The notes beneath the pieces were generated by a model that ran no database searches, was not told the DNA's origin, and was given only the letters and a program-made list of their open reading frames with translations. Of a stretch of 64,000 nt of DNA, positions 24,882-36,992 are shown in pieces (positions within the stretch are counted from its first letter, which is position 1; each line of letters begins with the position of its first letter). The stretch is from Plutella xylostella. Lineage: Eukaryota; Arthropoda; Insecta; Lepidoptera; Plutellidae. A program made the translations under genes and the position numbers. The DNA lies in NCBI RefSeq assembly GCF_932276165.1, contig NC_063992.1, positions 6,210,001 to 6,274,000 of the forward strand, read 5' to 3'.

Positions 24882-25142
24882 TTGATAGTCGGATCCGGCG
24901 ACCCGCCAACCGTCGAGCACGACAGATGCAGGTCATGCGCCTCCTGCGCATGCGCGTGCGGGCCGGGGGTGAGCAGCGGCGCGCGCGGGGGGATCAGCAC
25001 CACCAGCGCGTACGCCTGCGCGTGGACCACGCGGCCGGACCCGCCCGCCTTGATGCGGCACTCGAAGCGCCCGTTGTCGCGCTCGTACGTCGTGTTGGAG
25101 ATCAGCAGGTCGTAGCGCCCTTCTTGCGGCGAGTATTGGATC
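24882..25142 (-). CDS. ed: Echinoid/Fred-like adhesion protein, exon B (end of Ig1, start of Ig2)
   Basis: Second exon of the same minus-strand gene. The acceptor is CCCCCAG before 25142 and the donor GTGAG after 24882. Its first base completes the CA left by exon A to give Gln, then 86 codons follow and two bases (AA) pass to exon C. The peptide begins IQYSPQEGRYDLLISNTTY, which includes an N-T-T glycosylation sequon. DNGRFECRIKAGGSGR carries the D-x-G-x-F-x-C signature and the second cysteine of Ig1. A proline-rich linker follows, then LHLSCSTVGGSPDPTIK with the first cysteine of Ig2. The 261-bp exon is strongly GC-rich and CpG-rich, so open frames also appear on the plus strand; these are shadows. 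An inverted-repeat element (24700-24838) lies only 43 bp beyond the exon boundary, inside the intron. Confidence 0.85.
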
Positions 25143-28100
25143 CTGGGGGAAAAGATTAGCTGTAAGTTATTGTTTTTTTTCGTGTGAAGCGGGTGGTCTC
25201 AAATGGAAGGAGCAACGGAGGAGGCGGTAATGTAGAAGAAACGGATGCACTTGTGTGACTTTCTATAAAAATAATACTGAACCTATTAACTTAATGAACT
25301 ATACAAAAAATATGCAGTACTGTAGTCTGCTGTGGTATGCTGTATGAAGGTGTTGTTTTGTTCATGATCTGTCAGAAAACCTTCCATTGTACTCGACTCA
25401 TATATAAGTACAATAAGTAGGTATGGGTAAGTCCCTAGCATATTACTTTCAAGAACAATATTTACAAAAAAAAATAAACTTTTTACTAAGTAAAAAAATA
25501 AATTTCAGCAACAACTTGTTGAAGTGGCTTTGAATATAAACATCAAGATTCGTTACTTCGACACCGTCGCCGACGCCGCCTTAATGGAATTTTAAAACTT
25601 CTGTTAATTAGCGTATATTTTCCGGTCTGCGATTAATTGATAAAGAATATTCTTTCCTATACTTTATTTTGTGTATTGTTATATTAATAAGTTTGTTATT
25701 TTAATCTCTATTTAAAATGCATGTAGGTACCTATAAACATTCAATGTATGTTATGTTAATCGTGATATTCTAAGTTTGAATCTTTGGGTTACACAGAACG
25801 TACATTTTCTATGAATTTGAGGGTAAATCAAAATACAACATAACAACTCGACAAACATTATCATAGACGATATAATGCAAACCCCGAGGGGTCTACTTTG
25901 ACGTGTAATCATGACACCTGCTTCATTGTGCATTTGTACATTATCATAAACAGAGTATTCCAAAAGGATATTATTAACCACACACACATCGTATTAGTTC
26001 ACTGCAGGATATGGGCCTCATGACTAGATGGAGGGTTTTAGAGTCATAATATTCACACTTTACAGGCGGGTTGCAGATATCAGACAACGCAAACATTTAA
26101 CACCCCAGACCGATATTCCCGGGCAGGGATTCGAACCTATGGCACAAAAGTCAGTGTTACTAACCTAGAGGCTTTTCGGTCGTCAAATCTCGTCAACTCT
26201 ACGTCAACTAACTCGCACAATATACCTACCCTACCGCACATTTGAACGAAGTCAGCTGCCATCATTCAAAAAATTATGCGTTTATTGTTCAAACTTCAAC
26301 ATCAAATACCCGCAGTTTTCACTACACGGGTCTGCTAAAGTTATTTTTTCTACTCCATTGTCCGTACGTTCATATATTCATATTTCAGTTTGGCAGGATA
26401 CGTTAAAACGAACTCCATTCATGTATGGTATATGAATGAATAAAACATACAATTAAATAAGAAAAAATTATAGCATTCATAAAAATACTTGCTCTATTTC
26501 TAATGAAACTAAATATAGAGTTTATTTCAAACTAAGCTTCGTCTACTATAAATATAGATTATCCTCGAATATTCCTATAATTTAAGAAATTGGACCCATT
26601 TAACAAGCGACGACACGGTAACATAATGATATAACAAATATAGCCTACTCTACTATTTTTAAGGAAACTGAAATGGATTTTCGTTAGATACTCAACTTTT
26701 AGTTTTATACTTTACTAGGTATACTTAATGGTTATTTACGGAAAACATTAAGTCATTTTGAATAGCAAAGCAAGATTTGTAGAAGCTATTTGATACCTAA
26801 AAGATTCTGAAATCGATGTAAACCTCCAAAACCCAACAAATTTTCGTGCTGTTAGGAAAAAAGGTTGTAAATTAACTTTTCAAAACAACTTTACATTGTA
26901 TAGTACAAAACTTTATCTACATTCGTAGCAACGAGTTTCGATCATTGCCTATTGCAAGCGCATCCGAGAGGAACTCTACAATTTGGTCTGAACTGTTTCT
27001 TAAACAATATTCAATAGAGATCCATCAGGATGTTATAGCGGTTACTAGAATACAAATTGAAATATGGATATTATCTTGTGAAGACAGCCAACATGTATAT
27101 TGAATTATTCAATTGTACAGTATTGGCGTGGCACAGTTACAATACAATACGCTATTGCACCGAAAGAAATAACATTTGGGAGGATGTTGAAAAAGGAGTT
27201 ACACATTGACAAATCAACATCCACCATTCTTCCAATGCAATGCTGAAGCAATATCTTTGCTGCCTATTTGTGTGTGTTTGTTAAATTAAATGGAGAGAAA
27301 ACTCCTTATTTTTTTAAGCAATACATTAATTTAGTCCCTTTGGGAGATGTCAGTATATCAAAATGTAAACAGAGCCGAGACCAATTTTCAGTTTATTTGC
27401 ACCGAAACAATTGTAGCTAAAAGTACAATGCTCATCTATTCAAATGTCTAGACATCGTAAAAATATTGATGTATGGTAATGATAATACAACCGCCTATTG
27501 AAGGAAATTCAGTCTATGAATTTAATACTTAATAATGATATCTTCATAAAGATTTGTTGGTTGCACCTGGTGATTAACAAGTTTATGTAGCATAATTGCG
27601 TTGATAAGTTCAAAATGTTAAACTAAAACATATAAAGCTAGAGAGTCTATATAGATAACAAAATAATAATATGTCTCATACTCTATGAACTATTTATTTA
27701 TTGCAAGTAGGTATTATGTGAGCTAATACACGTAGTAAACTGGGACCAAAGGACATAAATATTCAGATCAATAAATCCTACATTCCATTGCCAAGAACGT
27801 TTAATCTTCATTAATTTCACGTTTCAGATGCTGAATTATTATTCATTTCCTAGAGAATAATGGGTATCTATGGCGGTACAGGACAACGGTTCCCTTTGTA
27901 GTGTGCTACTGCGGGGACGGCAGTGCCTTAGAATAGAATATTCATCATATTATCAACTACTTGCATTTGAGTAACTGTGGCATCAACTCATCACCATTGT
28001 GTCCCTACGTTACTGTATAACTTTATCTACATGAATACTTGAATAGTGGCCTCTGGTTGGTCATATGAATAGAGGGAATGATTTGCCCAGGACATGAAGC

Positions 28101-28517
28101 CAGAAAAACTGTTTGAAACACCTCTAAAAGGTACTATACTTTGTAAAATATGGCAGGATCCTTGTGGCGTTTGATTGACAGAATGCTTATGCCTCGAAAT
28201 AAAGTTCCTTGTAAGACAAAGAAAAATGGATTTGGCATCTGCAATAGGACTATATTTTGCAAAGTATAAGTTGCAAACGCCATGTCGTATGCTGCAATGC
28301 CATGTCGTCCGCCGCCAATTTGCACCTTTAAACCCTTGTAGAATGTATACCGGGTAGAATGGCGAGATAGTGTCCTCGGCCGATCCTCTACCAATGAACG
28401 GCATGTAATTGATTTTTTCTTTCCTCGGCCTATACACTGTCTCGCCCACTACTCGGTAGGTATAATCAGGGTATATATAAGTTTGTATTTTGAATAAATA
28501 TTTATAATTCGACTTAC
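25143..28517 (-). other. Intron between exons A and B (3,375 bp)
   Basis: GT...AG intron of the Ig-domain gene, donor GTAAGTCG at 28517 and acceptor ending at 25143. It is AT-rich and holds a tRNA-derived SINE in reverse orientation (25985-26195). The stretch 28027-28450 is open in one minus-strand frame but has no recognisable domain. I see nothing else coding. Confidence 0.8.
25985..26195 (-). mobile_element. tRNA-derived SINE, reverse orientation
   Basis: On the minus strand, ATAGGTTCGAATCCCTGCC matches a Pol III B box (GGTTCGAATCC), preceded by GGTTAGTAACACTGAC. A body of about 140 bp follows, through CATGAGGCCCATATCCTGC, to near 25985. This is the form of a lepidopteran SINE. Confidence 0.5.
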
Positions 28518-28704
28518 TGGTAGTTGCTCTGCAGGGGTATGTTCCCGATGGCCACGTTGTCGTGCATGAGCGGCGTGGTCCGCACCCAGTAGTACGTGAG
28601 CGGCTCGGCAGATGGCGACTGCGGCGTGAAGCGGCACTCCAGCGTGACGTCATCGCCCTCCCGTGCGTCGTGGGGCACCTCTGAGGCTGCCTGTGCTCCT
28701 AGTA
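28518..28704 (-). CDS. ed: Echinoid/Fred-like adhesion protein, exon A (first half of Ig domain 1)
   Basis: Internal coding exon of a cell-surface immunoglobulin-superfamily adhesion protein. The minus strand shows a pyrimidine-rich acceptor (TTTCAG) before 28704 and a GTAAG donor after 28518. The exon opens with two bases of a split codon, then reads 61 codons and ends with CA. The peptide starts LGAQAASEVPHDAREG, which looks like the end of a signal peptide running into the mature protein. EGDDVTLECRF holds the first Ig cysteine and YYWVRTTPLMHDNVAIG the core tryptophan region, which I recognise as the Echinoid/Fred pattern. In Drosophila these proteins mediate homophilic and heterophilic adhesion and modulate EGFR, Notch and Hippo signalling; that role is known for the family, not shown here. 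The exon is GC-rich against AT-rich introns. The start codon lies upstream and was not found. Whether this is ed or its paralogue fred cannot be settled. Confidence 0.82.
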
Positions 28705-28766
28705 CTGAAACAATGGAAAGCAGATCTTGAGAATTTTGTATTTAGTATAGATCAAGGATCAAGTAA

Positions 28767-28901
28767 AGGCGAGATCCGATTGGTGAGTCGTCGTCGTCGC
28801 TGCATATTCCGTCATAAAATATATTGTATGACGGTTTCTTTGGGCGACGCGATGCGACGACGCGACGCAACGCAGCGCAACGCACCAATGGGACCTCACC
28901 C
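28767..28901. mobile_element. MITE family C, PIF/Harbinger-like
   Basis: A 135-bp element flanked by TAA on each side (28764-28766 and 28902-28904). Ends GGCGAGATCCGATTGGTG and CACCAATGGGACCTCACC are imperfect inverted repeats. The arms continue into GCGACG-rich sequence, so most of it can fold back. A 3-bp TAA duplication fits PIF/Harbinger. Confidence 0.75.
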
Positions 28902-30827
28902 TAAGTTAGCAGGAAAGTTACTATGGAACCTAACAATATTAAAGTGGATATATTTCAGCGTTACAGAAATGAAAGGAACGTTACAGAACATGTTACATTA
29001 TTATAAACTGCAGCGAAAAGCCGATTACATTCATAATGTAAAGACTCGCCTGAATTAGGATTTCCAGTGTAATTACACACTCGAAATTTTAGCGTAATCG
29101 CTCGTCTCTCGAGACGAATTGTTTGTAAGGGACCGGGATAAAAGCCGTTTTGTACGAGTTATGCTTTACGAGCCATCATCAGACCGAAATTACTGGCTCG
29201 AGGGCTTAGGCTTATTACTGCTTAAGCGGTTTGTATTAGCCAGCTTGTAAGCCCTTGCCAACGAAACATTTACGTGGGGGCTGATGTCTATTTGTTGCTC
29301 TACATAGCTTCCACCCTGACAAAACCATGACATTATCATGCCTTTAAGTAAATTGCATCTTTAAATTAACGTTCATAGGCTTTTCCGTTCTTAATAGAAT
29401 AAAAGTATGAAGAGAACGTTTTCACGAAAGTCCGATGGTAATCGAACAATATTGTCTCTCAAGCGATAAGCAATTAACAGAACTTTCTGGTATTGACAGA
29501 TTCCGTCTGGTCCTGGCATGCTGACTACGGAGTCAAGATCTAAAGATTTCAGCATTCTCTTGTGACCTTTGAGTGTGTATGTGTAGTAGGTTGGGCTTTT
29601 CTATTTCCATTATAATTATTATACAGTCTGCCGAAATTAGGCACAAAAAGTAATTGACTAATCAAACAGCTTTTCACCTTAGTCTACTTACTTTCACTGC
29701 CTTAGCAGACGAATACGTATATTATTCCATCGCTTTAGAGTCTCATATTCCCCGTGAAGTTAGAAGTGTAAATGAGTGGTACAAGTAACTGTAGATCGTC
29801 TGTCTCGCTCACACGTGGTTTCTTGGTCGTGTCGGGCAATAAGGGCAGCGTCCCACTGGAGGCAGATAACTGAAGCGTCCATCCGCATTGGTGCATGATT
29901 GTGGTGACCCTAATGCCCCTTTAACCACATGTCAGCACGGTCGTGGTAAGTAGGTACACTGTAGACTATAATGTTGTAAGTTTTTGAATTGGTGGTAACT
30001 TCTACATATAAGTGGGTACATACATACACAATTTACCCTCTTTCTGCAAGTCAGACAATCAGAATCTTTATAATCACGTTTGTATGCTTACACGCTTGAA
30101 CGATAACTTCAAAGGATATACAAACCCCAAATCCCAATACTTACGGCCATTACCTAGAACCTACGCGATACACACTGAGAATATGTTTTTTTTATACTTA
30201 ATAAAACATAAATAATAGAGAATCATATTTTTAGGAAATTACTTAGGCAATAAAATAATTTGTGTAATTAATAGGAAAATTCCAGAACTAAAATTAGGTA
30301 CTCGTGTAGAAAAATCTCGTGGAGTGGAGTATCTATTCCAATAGGCACTTAAATATTTGAGGAAATTTACCATATAATTTATCTTTCGTATTGTTCTCTT
30401 ATTTCTCATGGGGATCGGAAGACAGCGAACTCTCGAATCTTTTTCCGAAACCCGGAGGGCAGGATCTGTATTGTAATCGCAATAATTCTTATTTGCTTGG
30501 GAAAGTCTGAAGGAAATCGTGTTTTATATTCACAGTTGCTTTGTTATTTTTTATTAACGTCGTTAAAGTCACGCTTGTAATATCCTTCGCACCAATTTTA
30601 CCTTCCTGAATCTTAAAGTAAAAGAAATAAGGATAAATGAATATACCTGAGTACGTATTTGAGAACTTGGCAAATTTATTTTCGTTCAGGAAAACTTGAA
30701 ATCGGTCAATAACCTTTATGTACAATAGAATAGAATATATCTTTATTGAACACCACAAATTAAAATATAAAAAAAGAGAACTTATAAACTAGGAACAATG
30801 AACAATAGGCGACCTTATCGCTTAGAG

Positions 30828-31580
30828 CAGTGTTTTTCAACCTTTTTCATGAAGCGACCCCCCTGGTATTAAAAATATTTCGCGACCCCCTTGACCCTTT
30901 GGTTTTTTTAACATTTACTAGGTATGTAGGAATGTACTATGTATAAAGGGGCAAAAAAAATTTTGGGTTTTGATTTATTAGCTACCATTTAAAAGGTCAT
31001 GAATATAGTCAAAGTTTCTTATTATTTATGTTAAATACAGGGTGTTGCAAAAAGGGTATAATAAGCCAAAACCTACATTGTGCATCATGGTATATCTAAG
31101 CCCGAAAATTAAATCAGAATTTCAAAACTCGCGAAAAAAAATACCCTTTTTGTTACACCCTGTATAATTCAATTCTGTTACTATTAACAGCCTTAATTTT
31201 GAAAACCTTTATATTTTAAGTAATAAAGTTAATATTATTTTCTGCATTGGAAGCAAACATGACCTGAATCAATCAAACAAGCTTTTCTAATTTAATAATT
31301 TACGGTGGGAGGCAAGATGAAGTAAGAGTAGACTCGAGCTAATTGTATTCTTCTTCTGTAGGTAGGTATCAATCAATAAAAGAATTGTCGAAAAAAAATG
31401 CTAAAATGCTTCTAGGATCGCTGATCTATCTAAAAAAGAAATATTAATTAAATTAATTATCTTTATGGTTTTTTTTTCACTTTTTTAAAGTAAGTACCCA
31501 GTTTTTTCAACCTCTGCGACCCCCCTACAGAAGCTTCGCGACCCCCCAGGGGGTCGCGACCCACAGGTTGAAAAACACTG
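30828..31580. mobile_element. hAT-type non-autonomous element
   Basis: A 753-bp element starts CAGTGTTTTTCAACC and ends GGTTGAAAAACACTG, with further inverted GCGACCCCC tracts inside each end. An exact 8-bp duplication GCTTAGAG flanks it (30820-30827 and 31581-31588). These are the diagnostic features of hAT. No transposase frame is present. It carries a smaller MITE at 31038-31162. Confidence 0.92.
31038..31162. mobile_element. MITE family B, copy nested in the hAT element
   Basis: A 125-bp element with ends CAGGGTGTTGCAAAAAGGGT and ACCCTTTTTGTTACACCCTG, flanked by TA on each side, hence Tc1/mariner-like. Relatives lie at 43362, 46775, 54711 and 58505. Confidence 0.85.
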
Positions 31581-31739
31581 GCTTAGAGCGATCTCTTAAA
31601 GGTAACCTTAAACATAAAGAAATAAAACTAAAGAAAATTTGAGGGCGGTGTACCTACTACCTAACTACTTATAATATAGCTAAATAAACCATACATATTA
31701 TAGCTACATAAATACTAACATAAGTTACATATTCTAACT

Positions 31740-31800
31740 AATATACCTACATACCATTATTAACATACATACAAACATACATACATCCTATATATATACA
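31740..31800. repeat. (ACATAC)n-like low-complexity tract
   Basis: Imperfect ACATAC/ACATAA units within the LINE 3' region. Confidence 0.6.
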
Positions 31801-32449
31801 ATAAATACCTATATTCATACAACATCTCGAAAGTAGGTAAGTAACTATTGAGACAGGTAATGTTTTTTAACAGAACTTTTAAAAACCTGCAGTGATTTAG
31901 AGCTACAGATACTTAGAGGCAGAGAGATCCACAGCAATAATACAATTTCTACATACATACAATTTCTAGTTCTAGCACAGGAAATGTACTGTCGTGTTTA
32001 TTTAGTGTTACTGGTTGTCACCGCCTCAGCAGCGACTATCATCCCTCATGTCAAATCCGAAAAAGCCCTATGTTTACACGTTCCCATAATTTTTTATGCC
32101 TATAAGGAAAAGGTTTTCCTTAAACCATTCAATTTTGTAATGAAAAGAAAACTTTCAATACGAGTAGAAAAGTAAACAGGAAAATTATCACGGTACCATT
32201 ATCATACACAGGATTTTATATTAGATCATTTTTATTCTAATTTAGAGCTAGACAAATACTCTCTTGACCTAATCAAATTACTTATACGTATTGTACATAA
32301 GTGGCATTTAAAAATTATACAATGTATGTAGGGGTAATACGTTACAGGCGAAAAATATAAAGTAAGTTTACTTATAAAAAGTATTTTTTATCTAAAAAGC
32401 AGCACCGCTAACTCGCTAACATTGAGGACGCGGCCTAAGTAGGTAGCGC

Positions 32450-32501
32450 GGGCGGCGGTGGCGGCGGCGGTGGCGGCGGCGGCGGCGGCGGCGGGTGGCG
32501 G
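32450..32501. repeat. (GGC)n microsatellite
   Basis: A run of GGC triplets with a few GGT interruptions, opening a CpG-rich patch that reaches a MITE A copy at 32609. Confidence 0.85.
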
Positions 32502-32608
32502 CATGTGTTCGTGGAAGGCTGATGACGGTTGGGGGTCATTGCACGCGTGCTGCGCGGGCGCAGGCCGGTTATCACGGCGAAGGTAAGAAACGCTGCCACT
32601 GCCACGTC

Positions 32609-32748
32609 GGGGCTACCTCTCGCTTCACAAAAACGAACCAACGAAAGCTGTCCTGCATTCGGTAGGATTGATGCAACGATATATGTAGAGTTGTGGTTAG
32701 CGCATCAGCGCTCATAAACTGCGTTTCTTTGTAATGTAGAGTGACCCC
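32609..32748 (+). mobile_element. MITE family A, copy 2
   Basis: Left end GGGGCTACCTCTCGCTTCAC and right end TTTGTAATGTAGAGTGACCC are imperfect inverted repeats around AGCTGTCCTGCATTCGGTAG, the family core. Length 140 bp. Confidence 0.75.
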
Positions 32749-33012
32749 TGCGCTATAGTAATTAATAATGTAATAAAAAGTCGAAAGGGCGCTGTCACCG
32801 GTGGAAGAGGTTTTTTAAGATTGTTCCAGTCGTGAGGAAAGGAATCCAATAAGTGGGTAGGAAGGTAGGTACGTACGCACTTTGTAATAGGACACTTTTA
32901 ACTGATGATATCTAAAGAATGTGTCCTTTTAATCGGGACGTTACACAACCACACTATACATTTATGTCATCAATATTATTGGATGCAAGGACTTAGATGT
33001 ACCTAGTAGTAG

Positions 33013-33042
33013 CATAGACTAATACACTAATATTAGTCTATG
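33013..33042. repeat. Perfect 12-bp inverted repeat with 6-bp spacer
   Basis: CATAGACTAATA and its complement flank CACTAA. Confidence 0.8.
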
Positions 33043-35601
33043 GTAGTAGGTACCTACTTGAAAGGTGTCCGTGGAACTACGAGAACGTATTTTACATAAT
33101 CCTAAGGATCTTAAGATCCATTGACCTCTATGTTCAGCAATGCACTAGTATTGGCTGTCTTTTTTCAACATAAACTGATCAACAAATATCTACTTATCAT
33201 GTCTATTAGGTGCCTATCAATGAATGTAGGCTTTAGACATTCAAAATATTATCAATCTAGACGCTAAAAGCAAAAAAGTTTTTTTTTTTATGTAAGATTA
33301 CAGCAAAACATGATATTTATAAGCAAATGGTTACTTGCATAACTGCCAGCTTGACACAAGAGAAAGCTACTTCGATTAGTTACATTTCTTTGTTGCAAAC
33401 TCGCAATAGCTTTGGCTCGTGCTCGTGATTGTATTGTTAGGTAATATTACTATATAAGATAAATAATAATATGTACTATATACCTCACTCAACTTGATAT
33501 AAACACCTACTTCCTAGGAAAATAATATATTATTTTGTAAACCTAAGTACATCAATAATGATTTCCTCTTAGAAGATATTTTAAGACATTCTGAGTACAC
33601 GACTAATTATAACGGCTTAATGGTGAATGGTATTAACAACATTTAAATTTCCCTACGCGAATTCAGGCTACTTCTGTGAAACGTGTCAAAAACATCACGG
33701 CACGTTTTCGTAACTCGTAACAGCACCTTGAGGGTCCATTACTAATTTAACAAGCTGCCTCTCATTTCAACATTCATTTGCATTTTATGTAGTACGCTTG
33801 TCAATCATTCACGCCGGAGGAGAAGCGGACACCCTTCCGAATACTAAAGCTGTGTTTTCACACAGTTTAGCGAGCTTTCAGATGCTTCGTATAGAAGGTA
33901 TAGGTAGGTTCCTGTACCTACCTGAAAATTGTTTTTATACGGCTAACATTATAATTTTTTGAGAAGAAAATGTATCATAGACCGCTCTGCGGGCAATACC
34001 TCTAGCTTTAGGCATTTCCAGAAGAGCACTACTTATTAAAAAATGGAATAAACATTTCATATATTTTTGAAAATGAAAATAAATAAATTGCATAAACGGG
34101 TATAGTTTAGCTACTTACACATATATATATATAATTATACGTTACTTCTACGTTCAGCACTTTTCAGAACAGCTACTATGAGCTAGGTTATGTACAGTAT
34201 AAATATTTTTATTAATAGTTTGTGCAGCACCCCCATCCAATGCACTGATATGTAAAGCGTATGTTCGCTTGTGTTTTTGTTAAACTTTGTAAACTCATGT
34301 TCGCTTATGTTTTTGATTAACTTTCTTCCAAAAACCATGTTAACCGCAGTACATACAAAATACCTCTACAATCAGGTAAAAACACGTTGTTGCTCCACAT
34401 TAAATGTAAAGCGCCTGATATTTACTTCTGTAAAATAAATGGAGTAAACACTGGAACTTTCCTGCAAGTTTTCTTCTGGGAAATCCGTGTGAAGTTTAAT
34501 TTGTATTCATTCTACCTATTTTAATTGTAGAGTGCTTGCTTATAAGTACCCGACTAATTAAAATCTAGAAATTGAGAGAATACTTATATGTTTAAACAAA
34601 ATTTAAAAGTTTCCAAGAACCCTTGGTGACTATCAATATTTTAATTGAAAGGAGGTAACATTGTAACATGATCAACTAGAAACTTTTCTCAAAGGATCTT
34701 TGTGGAACTTTATGAAAAAGCACACTTACAAATTAAAGTTACGTATTGTGGAAGTGGTATTTTAAGCAAAAGTTGACAAAGATAAATTATAACATTCAGT
34801 AGGTATTTAGATTATTTAATTAAAAGTCTAATATGGGTCTTGATATTATCTAATTTACTTTATGTAAGTAAAGGTGTGGACACTTTGAACCACGATTGAT
34901 TTATCTCTGCTGTAATTTATAGCTCTTAGAAGGTCCTGTGGCCCGACTACAAGAATATAGATAGCCTAGATCATACAAAAAATATTTACTGTGGTTGGGT
35001 ACTCGTTATATTTTACATCGTAAATATATTTAAATGGACGTAACCGTAACACATAATGTGTGTTCCGATTAAGATGTACACTGTTCGATCTAACGATCAA
35101 TAATTAAACCAATTACAGTGCATCAGTCTGAACCACGAAGCAAGTCATTCGTTACAAGAGCCTGAAAAATAAACCAAGTAAAGAGTAGCAATAAAGGATT
35201 CCCGGAACTGGGTAGATTAAAAATGTACAACCTACCTACCTAAGGCCATTCGTTTCAACATCCTTAAGAAGCATCTCTGGGGAAGACGAGTCGACTGTTT
35301 CCTATTCAAACCATGGTTACCAGTAACTCGGCTTTCCGATTTTGCTTACAGATATAATGATCCGACAGATATTGAGTACAGGAAGTGAAAGTGAATCGCA
35401 AAATGCATGTCTTTCTGTATTTTTCTCGATTGGATAGTAATTGCATGATTTCATTTCAACAGAGACTACGGAACTCCACAACTATGGAGTTACACATAGA
35501 GCTTTACCTCACGACAGTCACGACAGCTCCACTGTGCATACTTAAGTAATACCTATAGATTGTGTGTTTCTATCGTATCTACGGCCGCAGCGGGCGACTG
35601 G

Positions 35602-35747
35602 GGGGTGTCTCTAGCATGACAAAAAACTAACAAGGAGAACCGCCATGCAATCAGCAAGTTTAATACAACGATATAGAGTCGTTGCTAGCTAAGCAGCGGC
35701 AGCGCTCTAAACTTACATAGAGTTTTTTGTAAGCTAGTATAGTCCCC
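35602..35747 (+). mobile_element. MITE family A, copy 3
   Basis: Left GGGGTGTCTCTAGCATGACA and right TTGTAAGCTAGTATAGTCCC are inverted ends. The core CATGCAATCAGCAAGTTTAA differs from copy 1 by one base. Length 146 bp. Confidence 0.75.
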
Positions 35748-35814
35748 TGTATAACACAGCGGCGCGTGCGCACGTGTCCAATTCCAATCTCAAAACCGGT
35801 CGGACCGGCCCCTG

Positions 35815-35832
35815 CGCCGCCGCCGCCGCCGC
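35815..35832. repeat. (CCG)n microsatellite
   Basis: Six CCG-type triplets in a GC-rich patch about 70 bp right of MITE A copy 3. Confidence 0.75.
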
Positions 35833-36928
35833 CCGGGCCCAATTTCATCTCCGAGTGAAAGAGATAACGTACTCGGCAACATAGTCGGCACATCATTTCG
35901 TGTCTCTTCACTCACAATATTTGAAGTAGATGCTGTCGACGTATTTCTGGATGAAACGTTTAACCTAAGTTTAACTAATACTTATAGTTACTAGAACGAT
36001 GAGGAATGTAAATTTCAATGTTTTAGCCATACCAACTGTTTACCAACTCTTAATACATAGACAAATACTGCCTTTCTGCTTACACAAGTGGTCTCCTTAC
36101 TTATTTACATAACCCCACATAAAAGGTTTTTGTTTGAGCTCTTTCGTAGAATTAGACTGGACATTTCACTGATTCAGAAATTCGGTTAAATTACTTTAAG
36201 AGTGAAAATATGAAGCCCTTACAAAGTAATAATGTAGGTATTCTACCTACCTAACTATATTGTGTAATACATTTTCAATTTTCGTCCTCCTGCCTCACAT
36301 ATCAATAAAGAAAAGATAGAAAAAACACAGCCCGTATTTTCGACAGTAGGTAGGTATGATTCCTTAACGCCGACTACTTGAGTTTGAGCGAAAACGATGT
36401 TCTCCGTTCAAGAAAAATAATGAAATATTTCCCGAAGTGAGGCAGCCAAGAGGAACAGTTTTATTTTGTTGATTTAATTTATCTGAAAGTATACGGCCTT
36501 TATTGAAAATTACACGAACAATTCGCATCTTAGCATTCTTAATCGAGCAAATTAATTTGATAGCCTTTACCAACGCGGGTTCTTTAAACGTTTTGCACCA
36601 TTAATTATCGGAATTTCACTAAATACTGTAACAGAATAGATACTTCTCTAGATCACAAGAGTTTTACTTAGAATATTAGGACTTTTATTTATTTAACTCC
36701 ATATAATTAAATTGAGTTGAATACTAATTCCAAGTAACCTATGTATTAAAAATTTCATATCAATACTTATACTTAGAAAACTTCAATCAACCTTAGCTCT
36801 TTGTTGCCGATTGAGTAAAAGCGATCACGTCAAACAGGACGTATTTGTCTCTGGCAAAACTAGCGACAGTTTATGGGAGTCGCCATCTCCAGCAGTCTAC
36901 CACAACCACATCTCATCTCACGCCCGCT

Positions 36929-36992
36929 CCGCGCCACGCCACGCCACGCCACGCCGCGCCTCGCCACGCCGCGCCTCGCCACGCCACGCCGC
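36929..36992. repeat. (CACGC)n minisatellite
   Basis: About twelve 5-bp units of CACGC with CGCGC and CTCGC variants, ending just before a TAATAACG stretch. Confidence 0.85.

Larger units (their letters stand above)
30722..31960 (-). mobile_element. CR1/Jockey-like LINE 3' end, interrupted by a hAT element
   Basis: At 31960-31850 the minus strand reads LLLWISLPLSICSSKSLQVF then KSSVKKHYLS, the characteristic end of a LINE ORF2 after the reverse transcriptase. The 3' untranslated part continues to a tail with AATAAAGATATATTCTATTC (near 30745-30726). It is split by a hAT insertion (30828-31580). Only the C-terminus of ORF2 is present, so it is a 5'-truncated copy. Confidence 0.7.

Noticed and set aside
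24882..25159. Plus-strand open frames of 77 codons
   Set aside because: They are shadows of the GC-rich exon B on the minus strand.
28663..29058. Plus-strand 131-codon frame
   Set aside because: It overlaps exon A and MITE C; the arginine-rich part is the GCGACG fold-back.
32435..32641. Proline-rich minus-strand frame
   Set aside because: The polyproline comes from the (GGC)n microsatellite.
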